A stretch of 64,000 nt of DNA from Phlebotomus papatasi (taxonomy: Eukaryota; Arthropoda; Insecta; Diptera; Psychodidae): the NCBI RefSeq assembly GCF_024763615.1, contig NC_077224.1:16275078-16339077 (forward strand), in the 5' to 3' direction. Positions within the stretch are counted from its first letter, which is position 1; every line of letters begins with the position of its first letter. Shown here in pieces: positions 1 to 10,029 of this stretch. Below the pieces are notes generated by a model. The model had not been told where the DNA came from, made no database searches, and saw nothing but the letters and a program-made list of their open reading frames with translations. The position numbers and the translations under genes are program-made.

Positions 1-1252
1 TTTTCAGAATGTTTTCAGCAAGATATTGTAAATTTTTTTAGTATTATAAAAATTCAAGACTTTAAAATAATATTATAAAACTGTTATGACTGTTATAACT
101 GTTAATGATCCAATAATGTACAGAATTGGCCTAGCACTCCAAAAGACACTTCTTTCGTATAAAAATTCTAAGAAAATTGCTCATTCAATGAGAAATAGGC
201 TTCAAAATCTTTGGCGATATTTTATTTTCTCTGTATCATTAATTAGTGTTCAAATTCTGTTATAAAGTTTTTGTTCGATTATATTTTTAGGTTTTAGAGT
301 CTAAGAAGACTTCAAAATAGTAATTTTAATCAATTCTGGTATCGCAAGGTTCCTATAAACACGTTTTATCTTTCTCAAAAATTGGCTCATATTTATCTTA
401 AAATTGCCCCGCAACGGGGGACTTTCACGCCTTCTGCCATTCAAGTAAAATCATCTTCTCCACAATAGACCAATGAAATTAAAGGTTTATTATTATTATT
501 TTTATTAACCCTAAACCCAACTGTAATTCACAGAATATACAAAGTTTTACTTCTGTTTATCATCTTTTTGCAAAATAGTCCTAAAATCCATTTTGCAATT
601 TAGGGGTGAAACTGCCCCACCCTCCCCTATTCAAAAATGAAACGAATCCTTAAAAACCTTACAATCCTAAAATATGATTAATTTTGCTAGAAATTAGTAT
701 GACAGTAGGTGGTTTAAGCGACGGTATATGTAAATAACTTGGGTCCCGGTCAAATCCCGAAAGCCAAAATCCCGAACGTCAAAATCTCGAACGCCAAAAT
801 CCCGAAAGCCTTAATCAAGAATTCTTAAAAGTCTCTTTATTATTCTACACATTATCCTCCAAATAATTTCATCCTTTTTTGGGATTTTGGCATTCAGGAT
901 TTTGGCTTTCGGGATTTTGACGTTCGGGAATCGTGATTTTGGCTGTCTCTGAAATAACTCTTCTTATCCCTGATCCTAAATTGTCACTGTATGACAATTT
1001 AGGCTGATAGCTGATCATTTAAAAGCAAAACTTTACAACAGGCTAAATATTATCGAAAATCAGTCTAAGGAAGTCTTTTTGATACGTCTAGAGCAAAAAC
1101 TCTCTAACTTGTATGCATTTTCTTATTACAAGAGCGTTTTTTCTCTGAACGACTCATTTAGGACTAAGTAAATAATTTAGAACTTCTATATCCTTCAAAA
1201 TTAAAAATCTAAGAGTCCAAATTTTTGTCATACCTAAACCCTTCCATTGTAG
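1..1252. other. AT-rich intergenic flank, no gene seen
   Basis: AT-rich sequence without a convincing coding region on either strand. The only structure I see is the fold-back repeat at 744-945, described separately. The window edge may cut a longer feature on the left. Confidence 0.6.
744..945. repeat. Fold-back element built of 15-bp units
   Basis: The left arm (744-810) holds about four to five direct copies of a 15-base unit resembling AAAATCCCGAAAGCC. The right arm (881-945) holds the same unit inverted (GGGATTTTGGCTTTC). A short AT-rich spacer separates them. The same 15-mer recurs three times at 55712-55770. Inverted arms made of short tandem units resemble fold-back transposons; no transposase is visible. 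Confidence 0.7.
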
Positions 1253-1459
1253 ATCGACCAAAGAAAATTCGGTCAATCGAATAAATCCACTAATGGCCGT
1301 CAAAATATCAACTGGAGAACAGATGGCCAACGAAGGAAATCCAAATTCAGCCTGGGGAGAACAGAGCCACCAGGCGAGTAGCTGAGGACCTAAGGACACG
1401 GAAGGGCCGCTAATATCTGGTCCGTGGAATACATGGTGTTTGAAATGGCTTCCGAGAAG
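1253..1459 (+). other. Candidate 5' exon of an unidentified gene
   Basis: The segment is richer in GC than its surroundings and is bounded by a plausible acceptor (AG at 1251-1252 after a C-rich stretch) and a perfect donor (AAG|GTAAGT, intron from 1460). All three frames carry stops upstream, so it would have to be mostly 5' UTR. An ATG at 1433 runs open for nine codons to the donor. I cannot find the next exon and do not recognise a product. It could equally be a chance donor in a decayed repeat. Confidence 0.22.
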
Positions 1460-1842
1460 GTAAGTAACTATATATTTACGTTTTTCGTCCCAATTCGTAG
1501 ATTTTTATTTTTTGATTGTGATTTTGAGAATTTTTAATACGCAGAATATTGAATTTTACGGAAATAATTAATTTTGATGAAAATTTGAGACATTTATGAA
1601 ATTTTGGAAATTTATGAAATTTTCAGGAAATTTTGAAAATTGATATGAAATTTTACGATTTTTTGGATGATATGATTAAATTTCTGACATAGACACTCAC
1701 AACCGTATACATATCTACTCTAATTTTCCTAAATTGAAAAGACTAAGTTTTGAAATTTAAAAGAATATTATGGAAATTTAAAGAAACTAAGTTTTTGGTA
1801 TCAAGATTAATTGATAAGGACTTTTGACTAAGTACTTGGAAA

Positions 1843-1964
1843 GATAAGCACATTGCTTTCAAATCTGTTCGATTGTTCGAGTAAACACATTTTCCGCAAT
1901 AGTTGCAACTATTGCCAGACGGAATTGTTGTCCTCAAATCCGTTAGTAATTGCTTCTGATTCAT
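1843..1964 (-). other. Possible zinc-finger-like exon remnant
   Basis: On the minus strand an AG acceptor (1965-1966) after a T-rich tract is followed directly by an ATG and about 40 open codons. These include a CNYCGK motif, reminiscent of the first half of a C2H2 finger. The expected histidine pair is not seen and a later Cys is displaced. A GTACTT donor-like site follows near 1842. This could be a decayed alternative zinc-finger exon or coincidence; nothing nearby completes it. Confidence 0.18.
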
Positions 1965-1966
1965 CT

Positions 1967-2615
1967 GGAACAAAAAATCGATAATACAATCAATTAAAAA
2001 ATATAATATAATCTCTTTCTATCTAATGGTTAACTTGTATCCCTCGCATTCTCTCTTCTGATTTTCATTCTGCCGCCAGATGTCATTTCTTTTCGCGAAA
2101 AATCTTAACTAAAGACTTAATAATTACTTATTATGAACTTATTTTATGCATTTGACAAAACTGTATTAGCCAGATAGGTCCACTTCGTCTCCTGTTCGGC
2201 TTTCTACCCTTTTAAAGCCGAGAAAATGATTTTTCTTTTTCTTGAAAAAAAAAAAAATAATAATAACTTTAAAAAAGTGATTTAGAAAGCACATTTCTCA
2301 TTAATATTTCGTAAATTTTCACCTGCCACTGAAAATTTATGGAACTTTTAAAGCGAAATATTCAAAATAAACGGCAATTTTTTAATGTAAAATACTTTGC
2401 AAGATGCTCTAATTTAAGACTTCAACGCACCTCCATGAAAAACCGAACCGAAAACGTCTGTTGATACACAGTCTGTGTATCAAATCCAGTGTTTTCCCAA
2501 TTAATTCGTTACATTAATTTGGAAAAATTTTAGGAATGTAATAAAAAAATTCAAAATAATAATATCTTTAAATTCGAGTGTTAATTGGTTCAGTGAAAAA
2601 TTTTATTAAATCAGT
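1967..2615. other. Intergenic, nothing recognised
   Basis: AT-rich sequence with short homopolymer runs (for example the A run at about 2246-2258). I see no supported gene, tRNA or structured repeat. Confidence 0.55.
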
Positions 2616-2873
2616 AATGGCTCTAGCACACCTTTTTGGTCAGGAAAATTTCATGAAGTCGAAATTCGAATCACTTTCTTTCTCACACATTTTGCATATG
2701 ACTATCTCATTCTTTCGCACTCTTCTTTTTTTGAACATCACACCAAATTCAATTTAGCTCAATCGAATTTAGAGAGCAAAAGAATGAGACAAACATACGT
2801 AAAACGTGTAAGAAAGGGATTCAAATTTCGGCTTCGTGAAATTTTCCTGATCTAAAAGGTGTGTGCCGAAGGT
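2616..2873. mobile_element. MITE family B, complete copy
   Basis: About 258 bp with imperfect inverted ends: GGCTCTAGCACACCTTTT on the left against AAAAGGTGTGTGCCGAAGG on the right. The subterminal stretch ATTTCATGAAGTCGAAATT is mirrored by AATTTCGGCTTCGTGAAAT. Further copies lie at 2881-3893 (split), 6366-6587 and 38912-39183. It is non-coding. Confidence 0.75.
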
Positions 2874-2880
2874 ATAAAGA

Positions 2881-3893
2881 ACGAAATTTCATGTAATATG
2901 AATTTATAACCCCATTACTTTCTCACATAGGGTGGAATCACCACTTCTCGCCAGTGTCCCACTTTTCGCCACTCATATTGAAGTCGCTATTTTTCGCGAT
3001 TTATTAAATAAATGAGCCGCAAAGTTACAAATTTTCAAATTTATTCAAATTTTCATCAAGCAAAATATACCTTTTTGGATAAATAATTTGTCTATTGAAT
3101 ATTTATTTACACTTGTGGAATAGATAAAATTTGTATTTAGTTAATTAATATTTCATTTTATATTATATTTATATAAAAATGAGGCATGGCGAAAAGTGGT
3201 AATATTTTGGAACGATTTTACCACCTGTCGCCATTGCTTTTTATTAGGCGACGCTAACTTCACTTCGTAGATTCTCAGTTGTCAAATCTGGATTGTTTAC
3301 TTTATGCAATAGTCCAATAGTTTGATTTCTCAAATAAAAGTGAAGAAAAATCATTTAAAATGAGTAATAATAGGGTGATCATGAGGAAAGAGAAATACTG
3401 AATGTATTCTTTGCATAATATTGTTCAAAATAATTGAGTTTGAACCATTCCAAGTGGGTGGCGAGAAGTGGTTACAGAACTGGCGAAAAGTGGTAAAAAG
3501 TGGCGACGAAGTGGTTATTTTTGCATTGTTAATAAAAATCAGTTTTTTAAGTAGTCCAAGGTTAAATTGGAGGACTATTGTTTTCATGAATCTGCAGCCA
3601 ATACATTTAAGTAACTTTATGTCAAATTTGAGTTATCTTGTAATAAGGATTCAGAAGTTATAATAAAATTAAATCCCGTTTTTCCTAAACATGGCGATAA
3701 GTGGTTACTCCACCCTATTGCACATATCTATCGTATCTCGTATCCTTACACATCCAAATCTAAATTGAATTTGCTGTGACGCTTAAAAGAAGAAGAAGAG
3801 TGTGAAAGAGTGGGATAGACATATTCAAAACGTTTTAGAAAGAAAAGGATAGAAATTTTGATTTTATGAAATTTTCCTGTGTCATGGGATGTA
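2881..3893. mobile_element. MITE family B copy split by a later insertion
   Basis: The left part (2881-2929) and right part (3718-3893) align with the two halves of the intact family B copy at 2616-2873. Between them sits the element at 2928-3717. The right end carries the family's GAAATTTTCCTG motif. Confidence 0.6.
2928..3717. mobile_element. Non-autonomous TIR element (GGGTGGA ends, TA target)
   Basis: 790 bp bounded by TA dinucleotides, with ends GGGTGGAATCACCACTT and AAGTGGTTACTCCACCC. The interior repeats motifs such as GGCGAAAAGTGG and its inverse. No transposase frame is present. It is inserted in a family B MITE, whose intact sibling supports TA as the target. The element at 46892-47512 has very similar ends, so it is probably the same family. 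Confidence 0.75.
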
Positions 3894-4058
3894 ACAGAGA
3901 CATTATAAAAGCACTGAAAGCATCATATAAGATTTATAAGTTTTGTAGCGTCCAAAATTTAATCTTTCTTAGCCAAAAATATGTTGATTTTATCGATTAA
4001 AAAATATTACCATTTTTATTGCTCTCGTTTTAAATTCGAGCAATAGTAACGTGTTTGC

Positions 4059-4094
4059 TTATCATTTGACTCTTTCAACTGATAAGCTGATAAA
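4059..4094 (+). promoter_or_regulatory. Cluster of three GATA motifs upstream of SDR 1
   Basis: TTATC at 4059, GATAAG at 4081 and GATAAA at 4089 lie 130-165 bases upstream of the first dehydrogenase ATG. Clustered GATAA sites are common near fly genes expressed in gut and fat body. This is suggestive only. No TATA box is evident, but a TCAGTG initiator-like site lies at 4199-4204. Confidence 0.35.
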
Positions 4095-4221
4095 CTCTCT
4101 TCAAGCTCAATCCCACTCCGAGAAAAAAAGTCACACTAAAAAGTTGTAATTACTTCCAAGACATTGGCCTTTAACAGTGAAAGTGCAGTGAAAGTGATTC
4201 AGTGTTTTACCTGCATTGAAG

Positions 4222-4983
4222 ATGGATCGTTGGGTGAATAAAGTGGCTGTTGTGACGGGAGCTAGTTCGGGAATTGGTGCAGAAATCGCCAAAGATTTGG
4301 CAAAAGCTGGAATGATTGTTGTGGGATTGGCCAGGAGAGTTGAAAGAGTTGAGAGTCTGAGGCAAGAATTACCAGAATCAGCTCGAAAGCTGCTGCATGC
4401 AGTAAAGTGCGATGTTACAAGTGAAGAAGAAATCGTCAAGACTTTTGAGTGGATTGAAAAGACTCTTGGAGGAGTTGATGTCCTCATCAATAATGCTGGG
4501 ATTGGGAGTATTGATAAGAAGCTCGTGGACAGTGGAAATTCGGATTTGATCAAAAATACTGTCAATACGAATCTTCTGGGAGTTGTTTTCTGCACCCGGG
4601 AGGCTTTTCAGTCAATGAAGAAACGTTCAGTTCCTGGACACATTGTCAACATCAATAGCGTCCTTGGACATTCAATCCCGATGATTCCCAAGGAATTTGG
4701 TACTTTCAACTTCAACGTGTACCCAGCAACGAAATTTGGCGTGACTGCTCTCACGGAAACCTATCGACAGGAGTTCTTTAGGGAAAGATTTGGCGTGAAG
4801 ATCACCAGTATCAGTCCAGGCACTGTGCAGACAGAAATTGGACCGGCTTTCAGTGAGAAAGCCCTCAAAAATATTCCCCATTTAATGCCTAAAGACATCT
4901 CAGAGGCAGTTCTCTATACTCTTGGTACCCCACCTCATGTCAATGTCCAAGAACTTTTGATAAGACCAACTTGCTCTTTGTAA
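4222..4983 (+). CDS. Short-chain dehydrogenase/reductase, DHRS11/farnesol dehydrogenase-like (SDR 1)
   Basis: An intact 253-residue single-exon classical SDR, the usual length for the family. The cofactor-binding TGASSGIG spans residues 12-19, followed by GLARR (35-39), whose arginines at the end of strand 2 favour NADP(H). The structural NNAG is at 90-93, the active-site Asn in NTN near 117, catalytic Ser146, and Tyr167/Lys171 in YPATK; SPG ends near 200. Insect relatives oxidise farnesol or reduce small carbonyl compounds; the substrate here is unknown. The enzyme is probably cytosolic: no signal peptide or membrane segment is visible. The start is the ATG opening MDRW, which is conserved in all five copies; upstream in-frame codons lack an ATG. 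This is the first gene of a five-gene head-to-tail array. Confidence 0.93.
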   Translation: MDRWVNKVAVVTGASSGIGAEIAKDLAKAGMIVVGLARRVERVESLRQELPESARKLLHAVKCDVTSEEEIVKTFEWIEKTLGGVDVLINNAGIGSIDKKLVDSGNSDLIKNTVNTNLLGVVFCTREAFQSMKKRSVPGHIVNINSVLGHSIPMIPKEFGTFNFNVYPATKFGVTALTETYRQEFFRERFGVKITSISPGTVQTEIGPAFSEKALKNIPHLMPKDISEAVLYTLGTPPHVNVQELLIRPTCSL

Positions 4984-5872
4984 CTTTTCCACAGTGGAAG
5001 AGTTTTCGCTATTCTTGCCATTCCATTGCAAAATTAATTAAAAGTGATGATGAGATAATCTAAGTGTCATCAATCCCTTTTATGAATTTTTTTAAAGACA
5101 TAATTTTTTTTTGAATTTCTTGAAAAACAATTTTTTGTATTGCAAATACTTTTTTTTCTTCGAGGTTCCGGGGATATGCAACGTAATACAATTCTAACTT
5201 GTTAAACATTTTTTTTTTCTTAATAAAAACTTCTTGGAGAAAAACAAGTGTATAATTTTACAAATTACTTTTTTAAGGCTAAATTCCATAAACACGCATT
5301 TCATTAACATTATCCCTTGGTATAGTAGAGACTTTACCTTATGGAGAGGTCTAATATTTTTATTATTGTAATAAAAATGTTTTTCTTTGAATGTTATGAG
5401 ACTAGACGGACTTGACGTATTTATTTCTATTTTTGTGAGACTCTAAACATGTTTTGAAAAACAAACTTATAAAATAATTGCTCTAATTCTGAAACGAAAG
5501 CAACGGGAATATTCAAATGAGTTCTTTAAAACTTTAAAAACAAATTTGTGAAATCAAAAACGCAAAATTAAGATTTATTCATGATTTTTTTATAATAAAA
5601 CTTTGATTTTTAGGTATTGGCCATGATAATAGGTTGGCTATTAATTGGTATGTTAATTAAACAGGGGTCAAAATAAATTATTGAGTAGCATCACTTCACA
5701 GCTGTCCAGCAAGAAAGACTATCGGAAACACATAATAAAGTTTTCCGCGCAATAATTACAATAATTAGTAAGAACATGGATAAGCCTGATAAACCCGAAT
5801 GCACTTAATAGAACTGAAATTCTTACAAAAATCAATCTCGGCATTTCAATTAATATTCGGAACTTGCTTTAA

Positions 5873-6302
5873 ATTGCACTTTAGGACAGAATCAATTTGA
5901 CAATAAAATGCTAGCCGTATTTCGTTAATTTACGCATTTTCATTGCAATTCTTACGCAAATTTTCCATTGCCGTATTACCTTATCTCATACTCGGTGGCA
6001 CTAGGTAAAAATAATAATAGAAAATTGAAGAAATAATACGAAAATGTGATAAACGGTGAGAAAAAAAATTGTACGATAATTTCTCTTACAGTTTCTTTTT
6101 CGCTCACCGTTTATCGAATTTTCGTTTTATTTTTTTCAATTTTCTTAAATTATTTTCACCTAGTGGCACCGACTATGAGATAAGGTAATACGGTAATGGA
6201 AAATTTGCATAAGAATTGCAATGAAAAGGCGTAAATTAACGAAATACGGTGAGGTTGCGGCGAGCATTTTCCTGTCAATGTGATTCTGCTCTAAATTGTA
6301 CA
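5873..6302. repeat. Long hairpin (fold-back) element
   Basis: Two arms of roughly 150-190 bases are inverted copies of each other around a 40-base centre. The core arms run 5915-6060 and 6103-6249. For example CCGTATTTCGTTAATTTACG on the left is mirrored by CGTAAATTAACGAAATACGG on the right. Less similar sequence extends the arms to both edges. Non-coding, most likely a MITE. A transcript would form a long double-stranded RNA. Confidence 0.8.
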
Positions 6303-6365
6303 ATTGAATTTAAGTTGGATAAAAAAAATAGTTAGAATAATAAATAATTTAAAAGGATTAGGCCA

Positions 6366-6587
6366 TTTAAAAGGTGTGCCAGAGCCATTAAAGAAAAAAA
6401 ATCATAAAGTCAAAAAAGATATCTTCTTCTTTTTTTTAACGTTATACGAATTCAATTTAATTTAGTCCAATTTTAAGACCGAGAGAGTGGGATAGACCTA
6501 TGTAAATCTTTTGCAAAAATAAGAGAAGTGAAATTTGATTTTATGAAATTGTACCGAGCTAAAAGGTGTGCCGAAGGCATAAAGTTC
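6366..6587. mobile_element. MITE family B, diverged copy
   Basis: It is bounded by AAAAGGTGTGCCAGAGCC and AAAAGGTGTGCCGAAGGC-type ends. It shares the AGAGAGTGGGATAGAC interior with the split copy at about 3.8 kb. The left end appears rearranged relative to the intact copy at 2616-2873. Confidence 0.55.
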
Positions 6588-6983
6588 AAACATAGAGGAG
6601 ACTGTGTCAAAATTTGTCAAGTCGAAAATTTCAAATTTAAATTATTTTCAAAATTAAAGAGATTTTTACAACATTTTAAGAGATTCAAGCAAGGAGTATG
6701 GAAAATAAAATATATTGAATTTTTGAGCTCTTTTTTGAATATTTTCCTTTCAGAAAATATCAATACTGCTGATTAGATTACCTTAATTAAAGCGATTAAA
6801 GCACATTTCTTAGTAAGATGGAGTAAAATGGTCTTTGGCGAAATTGTAGAAGAAGAATTTTCCTTGAAGCAATCATCCTATAGATGAAGCCCTAATAATT
6901 TTCCTGTAAAAATATGTCAATTTGATATTATTGACGTTTGAGAGAGTAATAGTCGTAATAGTGCTATATTTCAATGAAAAATG

Positions 6984-7135
6984 AACATGTTTTTTTTAGC
7001 ACTCCACTGTTCTCAAGTGCTTCTACATTATCGACTTTTCTTTGTAGCAGTCGAGACAGGAAATAACATAAAATATGTCGATAATGCAGAAGTGCTTGAG
7101 ATTCTCAAGCACAATCATGTGCTAAAAAACATGTT
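6984..7135. repeat. Hairpin element with ~50-base arms
   Basis: The left arm contains ACATGTTTTTTTTAGCAC and CTCAAGTGCTTCTACATTAT. The right arm mirrors it with ATAATGCAGAAGTGCTTGAG and GTGCTAAAAAACATGT. No coding content and no sibling copy noticed in the window. Confidence 0.65.
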
Positions 7136-7543
7136 TTTTCTTCATTGTAATAGCACCATAAAGCGTCGCAAATTATTCCATGTTTGACAAAATTTATCCC
7201 ATCAGTTTTGAAAATCTCTAGAAATTTTACTTTTAAAATGTTTGTCAAAAAGCACACTTTGGAGATGGAGGAAAGTAGTCTTAACTCTTTCGTCTCTTTT
7301 GGGACTGTAGTACCGGTAGTACCCAAAGCAGCAATAGCATTTTCTATGAAAAACAATTTTTTTTAATTATTCAGAACTGATAAAAATCCGATTATTGTGG
7401 ATGATTACAAACTATAAGGATGTCCAAATGTAAGATATTTTTTGTAGGACCTCAATTAATTCCTGAGCTTAGATATTTTTGATTAAAAATTGTGAAATTG
7501 GCTTGCAGCATATGCTGCGGTCCGGAAAGAGTTAAGGAAAGTT

Positions 7544-7756
7544 GTAGAGGGAAATGGATCGCCTGTAATCTGGGACACTTTTGAAATTGGGCTTTTCTCT
7601 CCGATTTTTAAATGAAACTGGGCCGTATCATCAAGTAATTTCAATTAGTTTGTCGAGCTAAATTATATCATAACAAGGCTCAATTCCATTGAAAAATGCT
7701 AGAAAAAAGCCCAATTTCAAAGGTGCCCCAATTCAAAAGTGCTCGACTTCCCTCTA
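7544..7756. repeat. Inverted-repeat element (MITE-like)
   Basis: AGAGGGAAATGGATC on the left pairs loosely with GACTTCCCTCTAGAG on the right. TTTGAAATTGGGCTTTT pairs with AAAAAGCCCAATTTCAAA. The hairpin-like organisation and lack of coding content suggest a small DNA-transposon relic. Confidence 0.6.
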
Positions 7757-8296
7757 GAGGTCTAGAGCGTTAAATTTTCTATGAATATATATGCTCATTA
7801 GCAAAATGTTAAAGTCTCTCCTACTTTAAAGAGAACATAAAACTAGTGATGGTCCATTTAACGGAAGGATTTTGACTCCAAATTTCGTCACACAGAATTT
7901 TTCTTTTCGAAAGTTCCGTTTATGTTCGAATATTTGCACTCTTTCTCTCCGAAATAGTACTTGATAATATTTGGAAAATGTTTGGTGCCACAGTGAGTTA
8001 TTGTTCGTTACGAAATAAACGAGAAAGTCTGCCAAACTTTTTATTTTAGTCAGGACACACTTGAGAAATTTATAAAAGAGAGTGGCGAAAATTTATCTCA
8101 GGAATGAACCACTAGGGGAGATTTCCAAAGACTCATCGGTGCATAGCACAGTGGAATGCAATTCGAAATTCTCTCGTACAAAAGACGTCTAAAGGTTTAA
8201 TTTTAATGTAAAAGAAATTAAAGATCTTTGTTGTAAGATACCAATAAGATTTTTAAGGCTGACTTAAAGAATCAAAGCTTAAAGCTTAAATTCATA

Positions 8297-8892
8297 AAAT
8301 TTCGGCATAGTTGCATGCAAGCACCAAAGTCTTAAGTTTGAAATGTAAATTGATTTTTTGTTACTTTTTTTAAGGAGTATTGTGTAAAACCTTGTAGATA
8401 GTTTACTATCTTTGTCTTCTCTAAAATTATTCCTAATATATTTTAAAATGAATTATTATTAATCGTATTAATCGTATTGGGATATTTGTTACAATGTAAT
8501 CATTTTATATTACTAATGTATCCCGTGTTGGAAGAATCTGCTAAAAGTCTCCATGTGTAGACCGCCCAGGAGCACCTTCCCCGTAATGCAGATGCTGCTT
8601 CCATGCCCTCGGAGTTTTTTGGGCAATGATAACTAAAATAAATAAAACATAGAAATAGCTTTGGGTAATATTTCGGCTACCTTGATTTTCACAATTTCTT
8701 GCTCTTCCGGAATTCTTCCAAGATCTTTTTTACATCATTTCGTTAGTAGAAGGGATATTTTTTGTTTTATTGTGCATTGTATATTCGCTAGAGTATGCAA
8801 AAACTAAAAATTCATGATAATTTGAAGAGTAAAAGAAATGGCCGAAATTGCAAGCTGACCGAAATTTCGTACACTTACCCGACTTACCCTAT
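8297..8892. mobile_element. TIR element family G, copy with nested SINE
   Basis: The ends are AAATTTCGGCATAGTTGCAT and, inverted, GCAAGCTGACCGAAATTTCG...CTTACCCT. The copies at 14357-15066 and 48143-48578 share the interior order. Relative to both, this copy carries an extra ~180 bp (8453-8631), read as a SINE insertion. No transposase is visible. Confidence 0.7.
8453..8631 (-). mobile_element. SINE family A, partial copy without tRNA head
   Basis: The segment matches the body and tail of the complete SINE at 19881-20198. Shared landmarks are ATTAATCGTAT, TTGGAAGAATCTG, CCGCCCAGGAGC against TGCCCAGGAGC, and CCATGCCCTCGGAGT against CATGCTCCCGAAGT. The tRNA-like part is missing. It interrupts the surrounding family G element. 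Confidence 0.7.
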
Positions 8893-9080
8893 TGTTAACT
8901 TATTTTAACATTTTCCGATTTTTCTCGTGCATAAGTGATCTTGAAACTTGTATATTTGAGCGTTCTACGAAGTATATCGTACTTCTAAATATCTAAATCC
9001 TTTTTTATTGAATATTTTTCAAGGGCAGACACATTAACCGATTTTACGCAAGACTTAGAGTACAATAAACTGTGTTTTGG

Positions 9081-9121
9081 TATAAAATGATGAACAAATT
9101 TCTAAAATATTTAATTCAGTG
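9081..9121 (+). promoter_or_regulatory. TATA box and initiator of SDR 2
   Basis: TATAAAA at 9081-9087 is followed 37 bases later by TTCAGTG (A at 9118), an arthropod initiator. This predicts a 5' UTR of about 32 bases before the ATG at 9150. That ATG is then the first one in the transcript. Confidence 0.6.
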
Positions 9122-9149
9122 CTGAAATATCTAACAAGTGAGACAAAAT

Positions 9150-9902
9150 ATGGATCGTTGGGTGAATAAAGTGGCTGTTGTGACGGGAGCTAGTTCGGGA
9201 ATTGGTGCTGGAATTGCTAAGGATTTAGTCAGGGCTGGAATGATTGTTGTGGGATTGGCTAGAAAAGTGAAAAAAGTCGAAGAACTGAAGGATGATTTGC
9301 CTGAAAAGGTGCGAGATAATCTGCATGCAGTCAAGTGCGATGTGATGAAGGAGGAAGAGATCATTCAGACATTTGAGTGGATTGGAGAGAATGTTGGTGG
9401 AGTTGATGTCTTGGTCAATAATGCTGGATTTCTTGATACATCTGTACGTTTAATTGATGAGAATAATTCTGCAGCAATCTACAATACAATCAATACAAAT
9501 ATTATGGGATTGATTTTGTGCACGAGGGAAGCTTTTAAGACGATGAAGAAGGGATCATTTGTTGGGCATGTGATTAATATTAATAGTGTTGCTGGTCATA
9601 TTGTTCCTCAGACTGTTGATCCCTATACGCTCAATGTCTATCCAGCATCTAAATTTGCCGTGACGGCATTGACGGAAATGTTTCGGCAGGAATTCTACAA
9701 AGAGAGTTCCAAAGTCAAAATCACGAGTATCAGTCCAGGAGTTGTTCAGACAGAAATGGTGCCAGTTGATAGTGAAAATGTCCCTGTCTATCCTTATCTT
9801 CACATTCAGGATGTTTGTGAAGCTGTGAGGTACACTCTAGCAACGCCTCCAAATCTCAATATCCAGGAAATCATAATGAAACCTCTTGGTGCAAATTATT
9901 GA
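9150..9902 (+). CDS. Short-chain dehydrogenase/reductase, DHRS11/farnesol dehydrogenase-like (SDR 2)
   Basis: An intact 250-residue single-exon SDR. TGASSGIG spans 12-19, GLARK follows strand 2, NNAG spans 90-93, and the catalytic set is Ser146, Tyr164 and Lys168 (YPASK); SPG follows. It is four residues shorter than SDR 4 and 5 between the Ser and Tyr motifs, a loop that shapes the substrate pocket, so substrate preference may differ. The ATG is the first after the TATA/initiator pair; an in-frame GTG four codons upstream is not needed. AATAAA occurs at 9971 and 9981. The first ~60 coding bases match SDR 1 exactly, while the remainder has clearly diverged. Confidence 0.93.
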   Translation: MDRWVNKVAVVTGASSGIGAGIAKDLVRAGMIVVGLARKVKKVEELKDDLPEKVRDNLHAVKCDVMKEEEIIQTFEWIGENVGGVDVLVNNAGFLDTSVRLIDENNSAAIYNTINTNIMGLILCTREAFKTMKKGSFVGHVININSVAGHIVPQTVDPYTLNVYPASKFAVTALTEMFRQEFYKESSKVKITSISPGVVQTEMVPVDSENVPVYPYLHIQDVCEAVRYTLATPPNLNIQEIIMKPLGANY

Positions 9903-9970
9903 GAACTTTTTTTTCTAGAATCACTCTTTTAGAATTTATTGTGTGACTATTGTTGATGTGGGGAAATGTG

Positions 9971-9986
9971 AATAAAGATGAATAAA
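9971..9986 (+). terminator. Poly(A) signals of SDR 2
   Basis: Two AATAAA hexamers (9971-9976 and 9981-9986) lie about 70 bases after the SDR 2 stop. They are followed by an A run and then TTTGTTGTTG. Confidence 0.6.
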
Positions 9987-10029
9987 ATAAATGAAAAAAA
10001 AAAATCTTTGTTGTTGTAGAGATCACGCT

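Larger units (their letters stand above)
4984..9080. other. Intergenic spacer between SDR 1 and SDR 2
   Basis: About 4.1 kb without a supported gene. AT-rich unique-looking sequence (4984-5872) contains several possible poly(A) signals for SDR 1, for example AATAAA at about 5221. The rest is a chain of inverted-repeat elements listed separately, plus 7820-8180. That stretch resembles repeats at 51800-51960 and 52086-52240 (shared segments such as GGTGCATAGCACAGTGG). Confidence 0.65.

Noticed and set aside
4131..4595. Minus-strand frames of 70-154 codons opposite each dehydrogenase
   Set aside because: They recur at the same place over the conserved 5' part of every SDR gene and mirror its codons, so they are not independent genes.
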